From: JABMRW01 sp964396965
Lineage (GTDB): Bacteria; Chloroflexota; Dehalococcoidia; Dehalococcoidales; BS750m-G39
DNA length: 64,000 nt
Direction of reading: 5' to 3'
Assembly: GCA_964396965.1 (NCBI GenBank)
Contig: CAYNGD010000009.1
Span: forward strand, 6,438-70,437
Position 1 is the stretch's first letter. Each line of letters begins with the position of its first letter. Position numbers and translations under genes: made by a program. Shown piece by piece: positions 16,570-24,010 of this stretch. The notes under the pieces were generated by a model. It was not told the origin of the DNA. It searched no databases and saw nothing but the letters and a program-made list of their open reading frames with translations.

Positions 16570-16598
16570 TTGTAAGAAAATCGCCTATCTGATATAAT
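16570..16598 (+). promoter_or_regulatory. Promoter of the 32-residue CxxC peptide gene
   Basis: TTGTAA (16570-16575), 17-nt spacer, TATAAT (16593-16598). Predicted start about 16605, leaving a 19-nt leader with AAAGGAGG. Confidence 0.7.
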
Positions 16599-16623
16599 AC
16601 AGCTATCAAAGGAGGTCAGGGCC

Positions 16624-16722
16624 ATGTGTCAGACCTGCAGGCGCCACCATCCTGAGCTGTACACCGATAAACCAGCGGCCAAGCCGGAGAAGGTGAAGAA
16701 AGCGCCGCCCAAGAAAAAGTAG
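16624..16722 (+). CDS. Small CxxC, lysine-rich peptide
   Basis: A 32-residue open frame, too short for most gene finders. It starts at ATG 16624 behind AAAGGAGG and a near-consensus promoter. The N-terminal part is MCQTCRRHHPEL, with a CxxC pair and two histidines that could bind one metal ion. The rest is rich in Lys, Pro and Ala and ends PPKKK. I do not recognise a family. The promoter, ribosome site and composition argue that it is a real gene. Metal-dependent nucleic-acid or ribosome binding is only a guess. Confidence 0.6.
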   Translation: MCQTCRRHHPELYTDKPAAKPEKVKKAPPKKK

Positions 16723-16849
16723 CCGGCCTTTCAGCTCTCTTTCCTACCACTCGCCCGTCTCAGGCAATCTCACCCAAAAACTCCGTTTTTCGGGAACTTT
16801 TTAGTGTGCCTCTCTTTCTTTATCGCCCCCTTTTTAACGTAAGTCTTTT

Positions 16850-17010
16850 GTCCCATACCCACCTGCCCAAATAGGTTTCACCTTTTTACAATCTTTTATC
16901 CCCGCCCCCCATTGGGGTGGTGTTAATTTTTTTCTTTCATTGGGGGGTAAAGGGGTAAAAAGAAGAAATTGATAGAAGTATCACTTCTGTAGGGCGGGTC
17001 AGGGTGGGAA
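16850..17010. repeat. Dispersed three-hairpin intergenic element, copy 2
   Basis: Copy 2 fills most of the gap between the small peptide gene and mtaB. It has TCCCA at 16851-16855 and TGGGAA at 17005-17010 as inverted ends, the AGGT-ttc-ACCT hairpin, a CCCC/GGGG hairpin near 16905-16920, and AGAAGT-atc-ACTTCT. The stretch 16963-16992 is identical to 603-632. The sequence left of it (TTTTAACGTAAGTCTT, from about 16833) is the reverse complement of the right flank of copy 1 (644-659), so the terminal inverted repeat extends beyond the core. Confidence 0.75.
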
Positions 17011-17050
17011 GAAGAACCGCGGTTGGGCAGGGGAAGCAAAACCTCCCTAT

Positions 17051-17079
17051 TTGACCAGTTTAAATTCCCGCCATATAAT
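17051..17079 (+). promoter_or_regulatory. Promoter of mtaB, predicting a leaderless mRNA
   Basis: TTGACC (17051-17056), 17-nt spacer, TATAAT (17074-17079). The ATG of mtaB begins only 8 bases after the -10 box, so the predicted start site coincides with the start codon. Confidence 0.75.
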
Positions 17080-17086
17080 TTTGTAT

Positions 17087-18307
17087 ATGGCCAGTTCGGA
17101 AACTACCAGAATCGCTCTGGACACGGTGGGCTGCAAGCTCAATCAGGCGGAGAGCCAGCTAATCGCCCGGCAGTTGGCCCAAGCCGGCTACCGGCTGGTG
17201 GCCCCGGATGACGGGGCCGATGTCTACGTGCTCAACACCTGCACCGTCACCCACGTCGCCGACGGCAAGTGCCGCCGCCTGCTGGCTCAGGCCCGCCGCC
17301 GCAACCCGCATGCCCTGGTGGTGGCCATCGGCTGCTACTCCGAGCGCGCCCGCAGTGAGCTATCCCGGATTAAGGGAGTTGACCTGGTTCTGGACAGTAG
17401 CCAGAAGATGGAGCTATTGCCCCGGCTTGAAGAGTCTGGTCACCCGATTCGCCTCGGGGCGAGTACAAACCAGGCCGATTTCAGGACGCGTGCCTTCATT
17501 AAAATTCAGGACGGCTGCGATAGCTTCTGCGCCTACTGCATCGTGCCGCTGGTGCGGGGCAGGGAGAAGAGCGTGCCACTTGACCGGGTCATCGAAGAGG
17601 TCAAAGACCGCGTCGCCGAAGGCTATAAAGAGGTGGTGCTCACCGGCACCGAGGTCGGCGCCTATAACGACAGGGGAGTCGGCCTTAGTGAGCTGCTCCA
17701 GCGTATTTTAGGCGAGACCGGGGTAGCCCGGCTGAGGCTCTCCTCGCTCCAGCCCCGGGAGATAACCCCGGAGCTTATCGGGCTCTGGCGTGACGGGCGT
17801 CTCTGCCGCCATTTCCACCTCTCCCTGCAGAGCGGCAGCGATAGCGTGCTTAGGAGGATGGGGCGGCACTACAGCACTGTTGAATATCAGCGGGCGGTTG
17901 ACCTAATCAGGGGGGTGGTGTCTGGGGTGGCTGTCACCACCGATGTCATCGTCGGCTTCCCCGGCGAGACCGACGGCGAGTTTAAGGAGAGCTATGATTT
18001 TGCTAAGCGGATGCGGTTTGCCCGCATCCACGTCTTCAGCTACTCCCCCCGCCCTGGCACCCGGGCCGCCGATATGCCCGGACAGGTTGATGATAAGGCC
18101 AAGCGGGAGCGGAGCCGGAGGATGCTGGCCCTGGGGAGGGCCTGCCTGCGCAACTTCAGACAGGGATTCCTGGGCAAGACGCTGATGGTCTTGTGGGAGA
18201 AGGAGAGCTGCGGCGTCTGGTCCGGCCTGACCGATAACTACATCCGGGTCTATACCAGGAGCGATAAGGACCTGATCAATCAACTGCTGCCGGTGAAGCT
18301 GTCATAG
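17087..18307 (+). CDS. mtaB: tRNA t6A37 methylthiotransferase MtaB
   Basis: A 406-residue radical-SAM methylthiotransferase that thiomethylates N6-threonylcarbamoyladenosine at tRNA position 37. The N-terminal UPF0004 domain has three cluster-binding cysteines (VGCKLNQAE, NTCTV, GCYSE). The radical-SAM cluster motif is CDSFCAYC, and the C-terminal TRAM-like region is present. The order with GCKLNQ matches MtaB rather than MiaB or RimO. A TTG at 17051 is part of the promoter, so ATG 17087 is chosen. No ribosome site precedes it, in keeping with a leaderless message. It ends in a 6-nt convergent overlap with the next gene. Confidence 0.93.
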   Translation: MASSETTRIALDTVGCKLNQAESQLIARQLAQAGYRLVAPDDGADVYVLNTCTVTHVADGKCRRLLAQARRRNPHALVVAIGCYSERARSELSRIKGVDLVLDSSQKMELLPRLEESGHPIRLGASTNQADFRTRAFIKIQDGCDSFCAYCIVPLVRGREKSVPLDRVIEEVKDRVAEGYKEVVLTGTEVGAYNDRGVGLSELLQRILGETGVARLRLSSLQPREITPELIGLWRDGRLCRHFHLSLQSGSDSVLRRMGRHYSTVEYQRAVDLIRGVVSGVAVTTDVIVGFPGETDGEFKESYDFAKRMRFARIHVFSYSPRPGTRAADMPGQVDDKAKRERSRRMLALGRACLRNFRQGFLGKTLMVLWEKESCGVWSGLTDNYIRVYTRSDKDLINQLLPVKLS

Positions 18308-18787
18308 CCCTTTTATATCCAGCCCCAGCACCACCGAGGTCTCAATCTGCCGCCGGGGGATGTCCCAGTAAGTCTCCAGGATTTCGTCCTTGTTCGATTC
18401 CAGCTTGAAGCCGTGCTTCCGGTAGAAGTCTATCGCCCAGCCGGCATCGGCCCAGGTTCCCACCAGCAGGCGGCGGGTATTGACCATCCCCTTGAGGTGT
18501 TTTAAGAGCTTGCCGCCTATCCCCCTCTGCTGCCACCGGGGTAGGACATAGGCGTGGCGGATGAGGGTCACGTCCTTAACCGGCTGGAACCCCATCACCC
18601 CCACCAGCTCCCCCGCCTCCTCCCAGCCGAAGAAGCTCATACCCGCCATTTCCTCTTCGAGCTCCTCGCGGGGCATATAGGGGTGGGGGTAGCGGTCGGC
18701 GGGTATGACGCCCTCATAGGCCCGGGCCGCCTCGTTGATAATGAGATATATCCTCTCGAAGTCCTCTGGTGAGCACTGACGGATCAT
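18302..18787 (-). CDS. GNAT-family N-acetyltransferase
   Basis: A 161-residue GNAT acetyltransferase. The acetyl-CoA loop is RWQQRGIGGKLLKHL around residues 85-99, and a FYRKHGF motif follows near 130. The fold is complete and the substrate unknown. ATG 18787 is preferred to the TTG at 18796 because TATACT (18796-18801) on this strand lies 8 nt before that ATG, with TTGACC at 18820-18825, which predicts a leaderless message. The 3' end overlaps mtaB on the other strand by 6 nt. Confidence 0.85.
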   Translation of the reverse strand: MIRQCSPEDFERIYLIINEAARAYEGVIPADRYPHPYMPREELEEEMAGMSFFGWEEAGELVGVMGFQPVKDVTLIRHAYVLPRWQQRGIGGKLLKHLKGMVNTRRLLVGTWADAGWAIDFYRKHGFKLESNKDEILETYWDIPRRQIETSVVLGLDIKGL

Positions 18788-18795
18788 TAGCTCCA

Positions 18796-18825
18796 AGTAT
18801 AATCAGCCGGTGGGGAGGCGGTCAA
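18796..18825 (-). promoter_or_regulatory. Promoter of the GNAT gene, predicting a leaderless mRNA
   Basis: Minus-strand TTGACC (18820-18825), 18-nt spacer and TATACT (18796-18801), 8 nt before the ATG at 18787. Confidence 0.6.
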
Positions 18826-18919
18826 ATTTACCCCTTTGTTGACAAAAGGATAATATTATAACCATCGTCATCTTGCACAATAGTGCTAAGACTAACTAGT
18901 ACCTGAGTCTAGCCACCTA

Positions 18920-18949
18920 TTGACAAAAGACCTATAAATGGTTTAAAAT
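18920..18949 (+). promoter_or_regulatory. Promoter of the two-component operon
   Basis: TTGACA (18920-18925), 18-nt spacer and TAAAAT (18944-18949). Start expected near 18956. A second TTGACA with the same AAAAG tail lies at 18839-18844 without a good -10. Confidence 0.6.
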
Positions 18950-19018
18950 GTGACCACTGGCATTTTTCCCTATATGGTTAGGGTAGGACACGGCGATACT
19001 TAAGAATTGAGGAAAATT

Positions 19019-19723
19019 ATGCCGCGCGTGAGAGGCCTAACTCCGGTTGCCAATAGTTGCCAAATATCCGAGAAGCAGTCCCCAGCTGCCTCTATTGAGA
19101 TTGAAGAAGCGGAACGCATCATCCTTGAGCTGCATGATGGGCCTGCCCAGACACTGACCTCCGCCCTCCAGTGCCTTCAAGCCTTTGACCAGATTGCCCG
19201 CCCTTATTTTGTCCAGCACCCGGAACTGGAACGGCTGTTCCGCCGGGCGTTAGGGCTGGTAGGGCAGACGGCCCGGGAGACCAGGGAGATAATCAACGGC
19301 AGCGTCCCAGCCACCCTTGAGGCTCATGGCCTGGTGGCGGTTGTGCGGCAGGAACTGGAGCGGTTTGAGGAGGAGACCGGCTGCCGTGTTGATTTCTATT
19401 CCGACACCTGGCCCGACCTTCACCGGCAGGCGGAGCTGGCTATCTACTGCATAATACGCGAAGCGTTGAGCAACGCCAGGAAGCACGCCCGGTCGCCCCG
19501 GCTTGAGGTGGAGATGAGACAGAAGGGCGAGCGTCTGCTGGTGAGGGTCAAGGACTGGGGCGTCGGTATCACCCCCGCCAGGCTGGAGCCTTCTCCCTCG
19601 GGTAGCTGCCTGGGGCTGCTGAGTATGCGCCGGCGTACCGGGCTCCTGGGGGGTAATTTCAGTATAGCCACCGCCCCGGGCCGGGGCACCGAGATTATAG
19701 TTGATATTCCCTGGCGCCGATGA
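19019..19723 (+). CDS. NarX/DegS-type histidine kinase without a sensor domain
   Basis: A 234-residue HisKA_3-type sensor kinase. The phospho-acceptor is H39 in ELHDGPAQ. The HATPase_c domain has the N box in REALSNARKHA, the G1 box DWGVGI and the G2 region GLLSMRRR. There are no membrane segments and almost no sequence before the H box (about 30 residues), so the protein is cytosolic and lacks its own recognisable input domain. ATG 19019 follows GAGGA. It is co-transcribed with the response regulator 12 nt downstream. The signal is unknown. Confidence 0.9.
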   Translation: MPRVRGLTPVANSCQISEKQSPAASIEIEEAERIILELHDGPAQTLTSALQCLQAFDQIARPYFVQHPELERLFRRALGLVGQTARETREIINGSVPATLEAHGLVAVVRQELERFEEETGCRVDFYSDTWPDLHRQAELAIYCIIREALSNARKHARSPRLEVEMRQKGERLLVRVKDWGVGITPARLEPSPSGSCLGLLSMRRRTGLLGGNFSIATAPGRGTEIIVDIPWRR

Positions 19724-19735
19724 ACCGGAGTGACT

Positions 19736-20407
19736 ATGGGGAAGATAAAGGTAGTTATTGTGGATGACCACCCGGTAGTCCTGGAGGGACTTCATACCAT
19801 GCTGGCCACCGACCGTAATATCGAGATTGTCGGTGAGGCCGGCGACGGCGTCGAGGCGGTGAAAATGGTGGAGGAGAAGGAGCCCAACGTGGTGCTGATG
19901 GACATTAGAATGCCCGGTATGGACGGCGTCCAGGCCACCCGCCGCATCAAACAGCAGTCTCCGGCGACGGCGGTCATCGTGCTCACCATGTATGACACCG
20001 ACGCCTATGTCGTTGATGCGGTGCGGGCCGGGGCCAGCGGCTATCTGCTTAAGGACGCTCCCCGCGAGCTGGTGCTGGACACGATAAGGGCGGTGAACAG
20101 CGGCGCCTCGCTGATTAAGACCAGCCTCCTCACCGAGGCGATATCCTCTCTGGTCCAGTCGCAGAAGGGCTATCAGCCGGCGGAGGCAGGCTCTCCCGAA
20201 GGGAATATCGAGCACCTGACCGCCCGGGAGAGGGAGGTGCTCAAGCTGGCGGCGCTGGGGCACAGCAACAAGGAGATAGCCAAAGAGCTCAGTATCACCC
20301 AGGACACGGTGAAAAAGCACATGCAGAGTATCCTGGGTAAATTGCATGCCTCCAGCCGGATTCACGCCGTAATCCAGGCCACCCGGGCTGGCATTATCAA
20401 GTACTAG
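19736..20407 (+). CDS. NarL/FixJ-type response regulator
   Basis: A 223-residue DNA-binding regulator partnered with the kinase just upstream. The receiver domain has DD at 10-11, phospho-acceptor D56 in VLMDIRMPG and the conserved Lys of YLLKDA. The C-terminal LuxR-type helix-turn-helix runs LTAREREVLKLAALG through the recognition helix TQDTVKKHM. ATG 19736 is chosen over GTG 19730 because GGAG lies just before it. Confidence 0.93.
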   Translation: MGKIKVVIVDDHPVVLEGLHTMLATDRNIEIVGEAGDGVEAVKMVEEKEPNVVLMDIRMPGMDGVQATRRIKQQSPATAVIVLTMYDTDAYVVDAVRAGASGYLLKDAPRELVLDTIRAVNSGASLIKTSLLTEAISSLVQSQKGYQPAEAGSPEGNIEHLTAREREVLKLAALGHSNKEIAKELSITQDTVKKHMQSILGKLHASSRIHAVIQATRAGIIKY

Positions 20408-20448
20408 CTATTTCCGGGTGGGGGTAATACCCGCCCGCAGGAGGGAAG

Positions 20449-20928
20449 GTGGAAACTAAGATTACACCAATGGGGGTTGTCCTACCAGGAGTCAACAATT
20501 ATGCTATATATAGCCAATTGTCTCCTATCTGTCAACACGGTCTGCTGGAAATAGCCTTAGTCGCCTCCGGTATAGAAGGGCAGCTGATGAAAAGCTTTGA
20601 GTTGTTTGGAGCGGATTTCGGGAAAGATGACATCAGGCAACAGAGTAAGGGGACAGAGCGCACCTTTGTTGACGATATTAACGCTATAGCCTGCGGGGTG
20701 GCGGCCTGGTTTGAAGAGAACGCCGGTTACTCAGAAAACATAACCGGGATGACGGCCGAAATCGCCCGCAAGCTGGGGGTGCCGGAGAAGGATATAAGCA
20801 GGTGGGCGGCCCGCCGCACTACCCTGAATGCGGGCCGGGCCAGGCCGATCAGGAGCCTCCTGGAGAGGCTGGGCCAGGCGCCGGCAGCCGAAAGCCTGAA
20901 AAAGACAGCCAGAAAGAGGGAGGTGTAA
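20449..20928 (+). CDS. Hypothetical protein downstream of the two-component pair
   Basis: A 159-residue soluble protein that I do not recognise. The start is probably GTG 20449 with GGAGGG closely upstream; ATG 20470 is an alternative. The C-terminal half (about 95-125) looks helical and reads as a possible degenerate helix-turn-helix (EIARKLGVPEKDISRWAARR). The tail is Lys/Arg-rich. It lies 41 nt after the response regulator, so it may be in the same operon. A GGGTGGG/CCCGCCC inverted repeat at about 20415-20437 precedes it. Confidence 0.6.
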   Translation: METKITPMGVVLPGVNNYAIYSQLSPICQHGLLEIALVASGIEGQLMKSFELFGADFGKDDIRQQSKGTERTFVDDINAIACGVAAWFEENAGYSENITGMTAEIARKLGVPEKDISRWAARRTTLNAGRARPIRSLLERLGQAPAAESLKKTARKREV

Positions 20929-21000
20929 CCGCCGCTTAAGTTGTTAGTTTTACGGCGTGTCTTCAAACCGCCTTTAACCCGAAGGCACGCTCCCTTTGCT

Positions 21001-21084
21001 GCGCCCCGGGGTGATGGAGACCTGCTCAAAGAATAAAAGAAAAAATTTTATAGGGGCACTGGCTATCTTCATATCCCGGGGCGC
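21001..21084. repeat. Inverted repeat with long loop before the GvpL/F gene
   Basis: GCGCCCCGGG (21001-21010) is perfectly complementary to CCCGGGGCGC (21075-21084) across a 64-nt AT-rich loop. It fills most of the gap before the GvpL/F-like gene. It could be an operator pair or an mRNA structure. No gene is seen in 20929-21117. Confidence 0.45.
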
Positions 21085-21117
21085 AAATAAAAAACCGGCG
21101 GTATAGGTAAGCGACTG

Positions 21118-22083
21118 ATGCAAGGCAGCTATGTTTACGGAATAATCATCGGCGGCGGCGATACCGTCCTCGGCGTCAGGGGGCTGGCGGGCAAAAGCCC
21201 GGTGTACTCGATAGCCTATGAGGGCTTAAGCGCTGTGGTCAGTGACTACGCCGGAGGCGATTTTAACTCGATGTGCAAGGAGGAGCTGGTCTGTTGCCTG
21301 ATGACGCACCAGGTAGTGTTGGAGCAGCTGACTAAGAAGCACCCGGTGCTGCCGATGAAGTTCGGCACGGTGCTGACTAGCGCCGACGAGGTGGGAGAGC
21401 TGCTGGCCCAGGGCCAGTCCCAATTTTTCCTCACCCTGCTCTGGCTTCAGGACAAGGTTGAGCTGGAGGTGGTGGCTAACCCGGCCGGAGGGCGGGTGAT
21501 AGAGGAAGAGAGCTCCGCTCTGGAACCGCTGCCCGATGAAGAGACCCTCCCCCGGGAAAATGTCAAGGCGTACAGGACGCCGCGCCGCCAGAGCTACCTG
21601 GATAAGTTGATAGGCTTTCTCCAGCCGGTATCGGTTGATGTACAGCCCCGCCCCCCGGCCCAAAGCGTGGGAGCGGCGGTTGTGGCTTTTCTGGTGGAGA
21701 GGGCTGGTCTGGATGCCTTTTCTGAGCGTATAAAGCAGCTTAACGCCCTCTTCTATAACCAGGTTGAGTTCCAGACCGTCGGCCCCCTCCCCCCTTACAG
21801 CTTCGCCACGGTTGAGGTCACCAGGCCCAGCCAGGAGGCGATAGACGAAGCCAAGCGGCTGCTTAATTTGGACGAGGTTGTGGGCGAGGTTGAGGTGAGG
21901 CAGGCCTACCGCCGCCTGACGGATGAGGACGGGGTGCCTCCGGCAGAGCTGCGCCGGGCATTAGATTTGCTGGTGGCCTGCTGCTGGCAGCAGCCGGAAA
22001 AAGAGGGCCGCTTTCTAATCAGCATCAGGCGCTCACGAACTGACGAGGTCCAGCCCCTGCGCCTGGTCGAAATCGGGGCTTAA
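21118..22083 (+). CDS. GvpL/GvpF-family protein with J-domain-like C-terminus
   Basis: A 321-residue protein of the gas-vesicle GvpL/GvpF family, recognised by YVYGIIIGG at the start, the VLPMKFGTVL block (about residues 76-85) and a second half with the RIKQLNALFYNQVEF helix. After residue about 238 there is an extra region resembling helices I-II of a DnaJ domain (LLNLDEVVGEVEVRQAYRRL). The HPD tripeptide is missing. No GvpA shell protein or other gvp gene is in the window. Real gas-vesicle formation is therefore not supported here, and the role is unknown. Confidence 0.75.
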   Translation: MQGSYVYGIIIGGGDTVLGVRGLAGKSPVYSIAYEGLSAVVSDYAGGDFNSMCKEELVCCLMTHQVVLEQLTKKHPVLPMKFGTVLTSADEVGELLAQGQSQFFLTLLWLQDKVELEVVANPAGGRVIEEESSALEPLPDEETLPRENVKAYRTPRRQSYLDKLIGFLQPVSVDVQPRPPAQSVGAAVVAFLVERAGLDAFSERIKQLNALFYNQVEFQTVGPLPPYSFATVEVTRPSQEAIDEAKRLLNLDEVVGEVEVRQAYRRLTDEDGVPPAELRRALDLLVACCWQQPEKEGRFLISIRRSRTDEVQPLRLVEIGA

Positions 22084-22109
22084 AACGGCGGCCAAAAGCC
22101 CGCTCCGGG

Positions 22110-22118
22110 TGCTATAAT
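22110..22118 (+). promoter_or_regulatory. Extended -10 promoter of birA, predicting a leaderless mRNA
   Basis: TGC-TATAAT (22110-22118) lies 8 nt before the ATG at 22127. No good -35 box is seen, which fits an extended -10 promoter. Confidence 0.55.
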
Positions 22119-22126
22119 AGCCTTAA

Positions 22127-22903
22127 ATGGCAGAAGACAGCCTGTCCCCCGTCGCTATCAGCGATGGCCTGGACACCCGCTTTATCGGCCGGCAGGTTAT
22201 CTCTTACCCCAGCCTGCCCTCGACCAATGATGCCGCCAAGCTTGAGGCCAAGAAAGGGGCTAAAGAGGGGACGGTCATCGTCGCCGGGGAGCAGACCGCG
22301 GGCCGGGGAAGGATAGGGCGGAGCTGGCTTTCACCCCGGGGCAGTGTCGCCCTTTCTATTATCCTCCACCCACCGCTGGCCCATCTCCCCTCGCTCATCA
22401 TGGTCGCCTCTCTGGCCACGGCTAACGCCATCGAGCGGGTCACGAATTTAAAGGCGCAGCTCAAGTGGCCCAACGACGTGCTGGTCAACGGCAAAAAGGT
22501 GTGCGGCATTCTGGTGGAAAGCGATGTCAAAGGCAATAGGGTGGACTACGCCGTCATCGGCATCGGGCTGAATGTCAATATCAATCTGGCCAATTTCCCG
22601 ATGATTGCCCCCTCGGCCACCAGCCTCTCCCAGGAGCTGGGTCGGGAGGTCTCCCGCCGCCGGATGGTACAAAGCCTGCTGGCCGAAGCCGAAAGGCTCT
22701 ACCTGGCGCTGCCGGAAGGGGACTCGGTCTTCAGGCAGTGGCGGGAGCGGCTGGTGACGCTGGGCCAGAAGGTCAAGGTGAGCTCAGGAGAGGCCACCTA
22801 TGAGGGCATCGCCGAATCGGTAGCCCCCGACGGCAGCCTGCTCCTGCGCCAGCCCGACGGCAACCTGCTCAAAATCGTCGCCGGAGACGTCACCCTGCGC
22901 TAA
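22127..22903 (+). CDS. birA: Biotin--[acetyl-CoA-carboxylase] ligase
   Basis: A 258-residue biotin protein ligase that activates biotin with ATP and attaches it to carboxyl-carrier proteins. The biotin-binding loop GRGRIGRSW is present near residue 60, and KWPNDVLVNGKKVCGIL near 110 is the family core. The C-terminal SH3-like domain follows. The N-terminal DNA-binding domain of E. coli BirA is missing, so this is a group I ligase that cannot itself repress biotin genes. No biotin synthesis genes are adjacent. Confidence 0.93.
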   Translation: MAEDSLSPVAISDGLDTRFIGRQVISYPSLPSTNDAAKLEAKKGAKEGTVIVAGEQTAGRGRIGRSWLSPRGSVALSIILHPPLAHLPSLIMVASLATANAIERVTNLKAQLKWPNDVLVNGKKVCGILVESDVKGNRVDYAVIGIGLNVNINLANFPMIAPSATSLSQELGREVSRRRMVQSLLAEAERLYLALPEGDSVFRQWRERLVTLGQKVKVSSGEATYEGIAESVAPDGSLLLRQPDGNLLKIVAGDVTLR

Positions 22904-22909
22904 AGCCCC

Positions 22910-23692
22910 CTATTTAGTCTTCTCGTCTGTCGGCGGCAGTACCGCGCCTACCTTCTTCATGAACATGTTGATGAGGTCTATAGGTAAGGGAAAGATTATG
23001 GTGCTGTTTTTCTCTGAGGCTATCTCGACCAGGGTCTGTAGATAGCGGAGCTGCAGCGTGGTCGGCTCCCGGGCAATAACCGCCCCAGCTTCGGCCAGCC
23101 TCTCCGAGGCCTGGAACTCGCCGTCGGCGTGGATTATCTTGGCCCTTCTCTCCCTCTCCGCCTCGGCCTGGGCGGCCATAGAGCGCCTCATTGTTTCCGG
23201 CAGTTCGACCTGTTTGATCTCGACGATGCTGACCTTGACCCCCCAGGGGTCGGTCTGCACGTCGATTATCCTCTGCAGCGCCTGATTGAGCTTCTCCCGC
23301 TGTGTCAGCAGCTCGTCAAGCTCGTGCTGCCCCAGCACGTTTCGGAGCGTGGTCTGGGATATCTGCGAGGTGGCCCGGATGTGGTCCAGCACCTTGACCA
23401 CCGAGGCCTCGGGGTCAACCACCCGGAAGTAGACCACGGCGTCCACCCGGACGGTAACATTGTCCCTGGTGATGACCTCCTGCTGGGGGACGTCCAGGGT
23501 AATTACCCGCAGGTCGACCTTAATCATCCGGTCGATAAAGGGGATGATGAAGAACAGCCCCGGCCCCTTGGCTCCCACCAGCCTTCCCAGGCGGAGAATG
23601 ACCCCCCGTTCCCACTCCTTGACCACCTTGATTGTCATGGGCAGCAGTATGAGCACGACGACAACGATAACACCGATAAGAATTGGATCCAT
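22910..23692 (-). CDS. SPFH/stomatin-like membrane protein
   Basis: A 260-residue stomatin-family protein. An N-terminal membrane anchor (residues 3-22) is followed by the SPFH/Band-7 domain with GPGLFFIIPFIDR and DNVTVRVDAVVYFRV. A helical region rich in Ala/Glu (AAQAEAERERRAK) promotes oligomerisation in the family. It is the last gene of an NfeD-NfeD-SPFH operon; the stop of the short NfeD gene lies 4 nt before its start. Stomatin/NfeD pairs organise membrane microdomains and membrane-protein quality control. Confidence 0.93.
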   Translation of the reverse strand: MDPILIGVIVVVVLILLPMTIKVVKEWERGVILRLGRLVGAKGPGLFFIIPFIDRMIKVDLRVITLDVPQQEVITRDNVTVRVDAVVYFRVVDPEASVVKVLDHIRATSQISQTTLRNVLGQHELDELLTQREKLNQALQRIIDVQTDPWGVKVSIVEIKQVELPETMRRSMAAQAEAERERRAKIIHADGEFQASERLAEAGAVIAREPTTLQLRYLQTLVEIASEKNSTIIFPLPIDLINMFMKKVGAVLPPTDEKTK

Positions 23693-23696
23693 CTAT

Positions 23697-23990
23697 TTAC
23701 CTCCTTGTTTCCTTTTTTTTGACATAAAGTTTCAGGCCTTCGACCTTGGTGATAACCACTTCCTCTCCCTTTTCCACCCTTCCCTTATCCGACTCCGCCG
23801 CCCAGAGCTCACCTTCAATCCGGACCACCCCCTTCGGTTCCAGGGTAACCTCGACCTCGGCCGTACGGCCTACCAGCTCTTCCCGGCCGGCGGCGGCCTG
23901 CCGGCGGTGAGCCAGGACTACCCGCTGGATGACGAAGACGATAAAAGCGGCGGCAAGAACAGCGATGATAACGATTGACCAGGTGTCCAT
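23697..23990 (-). CDS. Short NfeD-like protein (one membrane helix plus OB fold)
   Basis: A 97-residue protein with one N-terminal membrane helix (residues 5-22), a basic stop (AHRRQ) and a C-terminal OB fold (LVGRTAEVEVTLEPKG through KVEGLKLYV) like the soluble NfeD domain. It closely resembles the C-terminal third of the longer NfeD upstream, from which it may have arisen by partial duplication. Expected partner of the adjacent SPFH protein. Confidence 0.88.
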   Translation of the reverse strand: MDTWSIVIIAVLAAAFIVFVIQRVVLAHRRQAAAGREELVGRTAEVEVTLEPKGVVRIEGELWAAESDKGRVEKGEEVVITKVEGLKLYVKKKETRR

Positions 23991-24010
23991 CCTAAAACAC
24001 TAAATCTCCT

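Noticed and set aside
19250..20365. Long minus-strand ORF of 371 codons opposite the two-component genes
   Set aside because: It lies antisense to a clear kinase/regulator pair with intact motifs. Long antisense frames are expected in high-GC DNA, and the product looks like no protein family.
21118..22083. Gas-vesicle gene cluster
   Set aside because: Only one GvpL/F-like gene is present. No gvpA, gvpN, gvpK or related gene is in the window.
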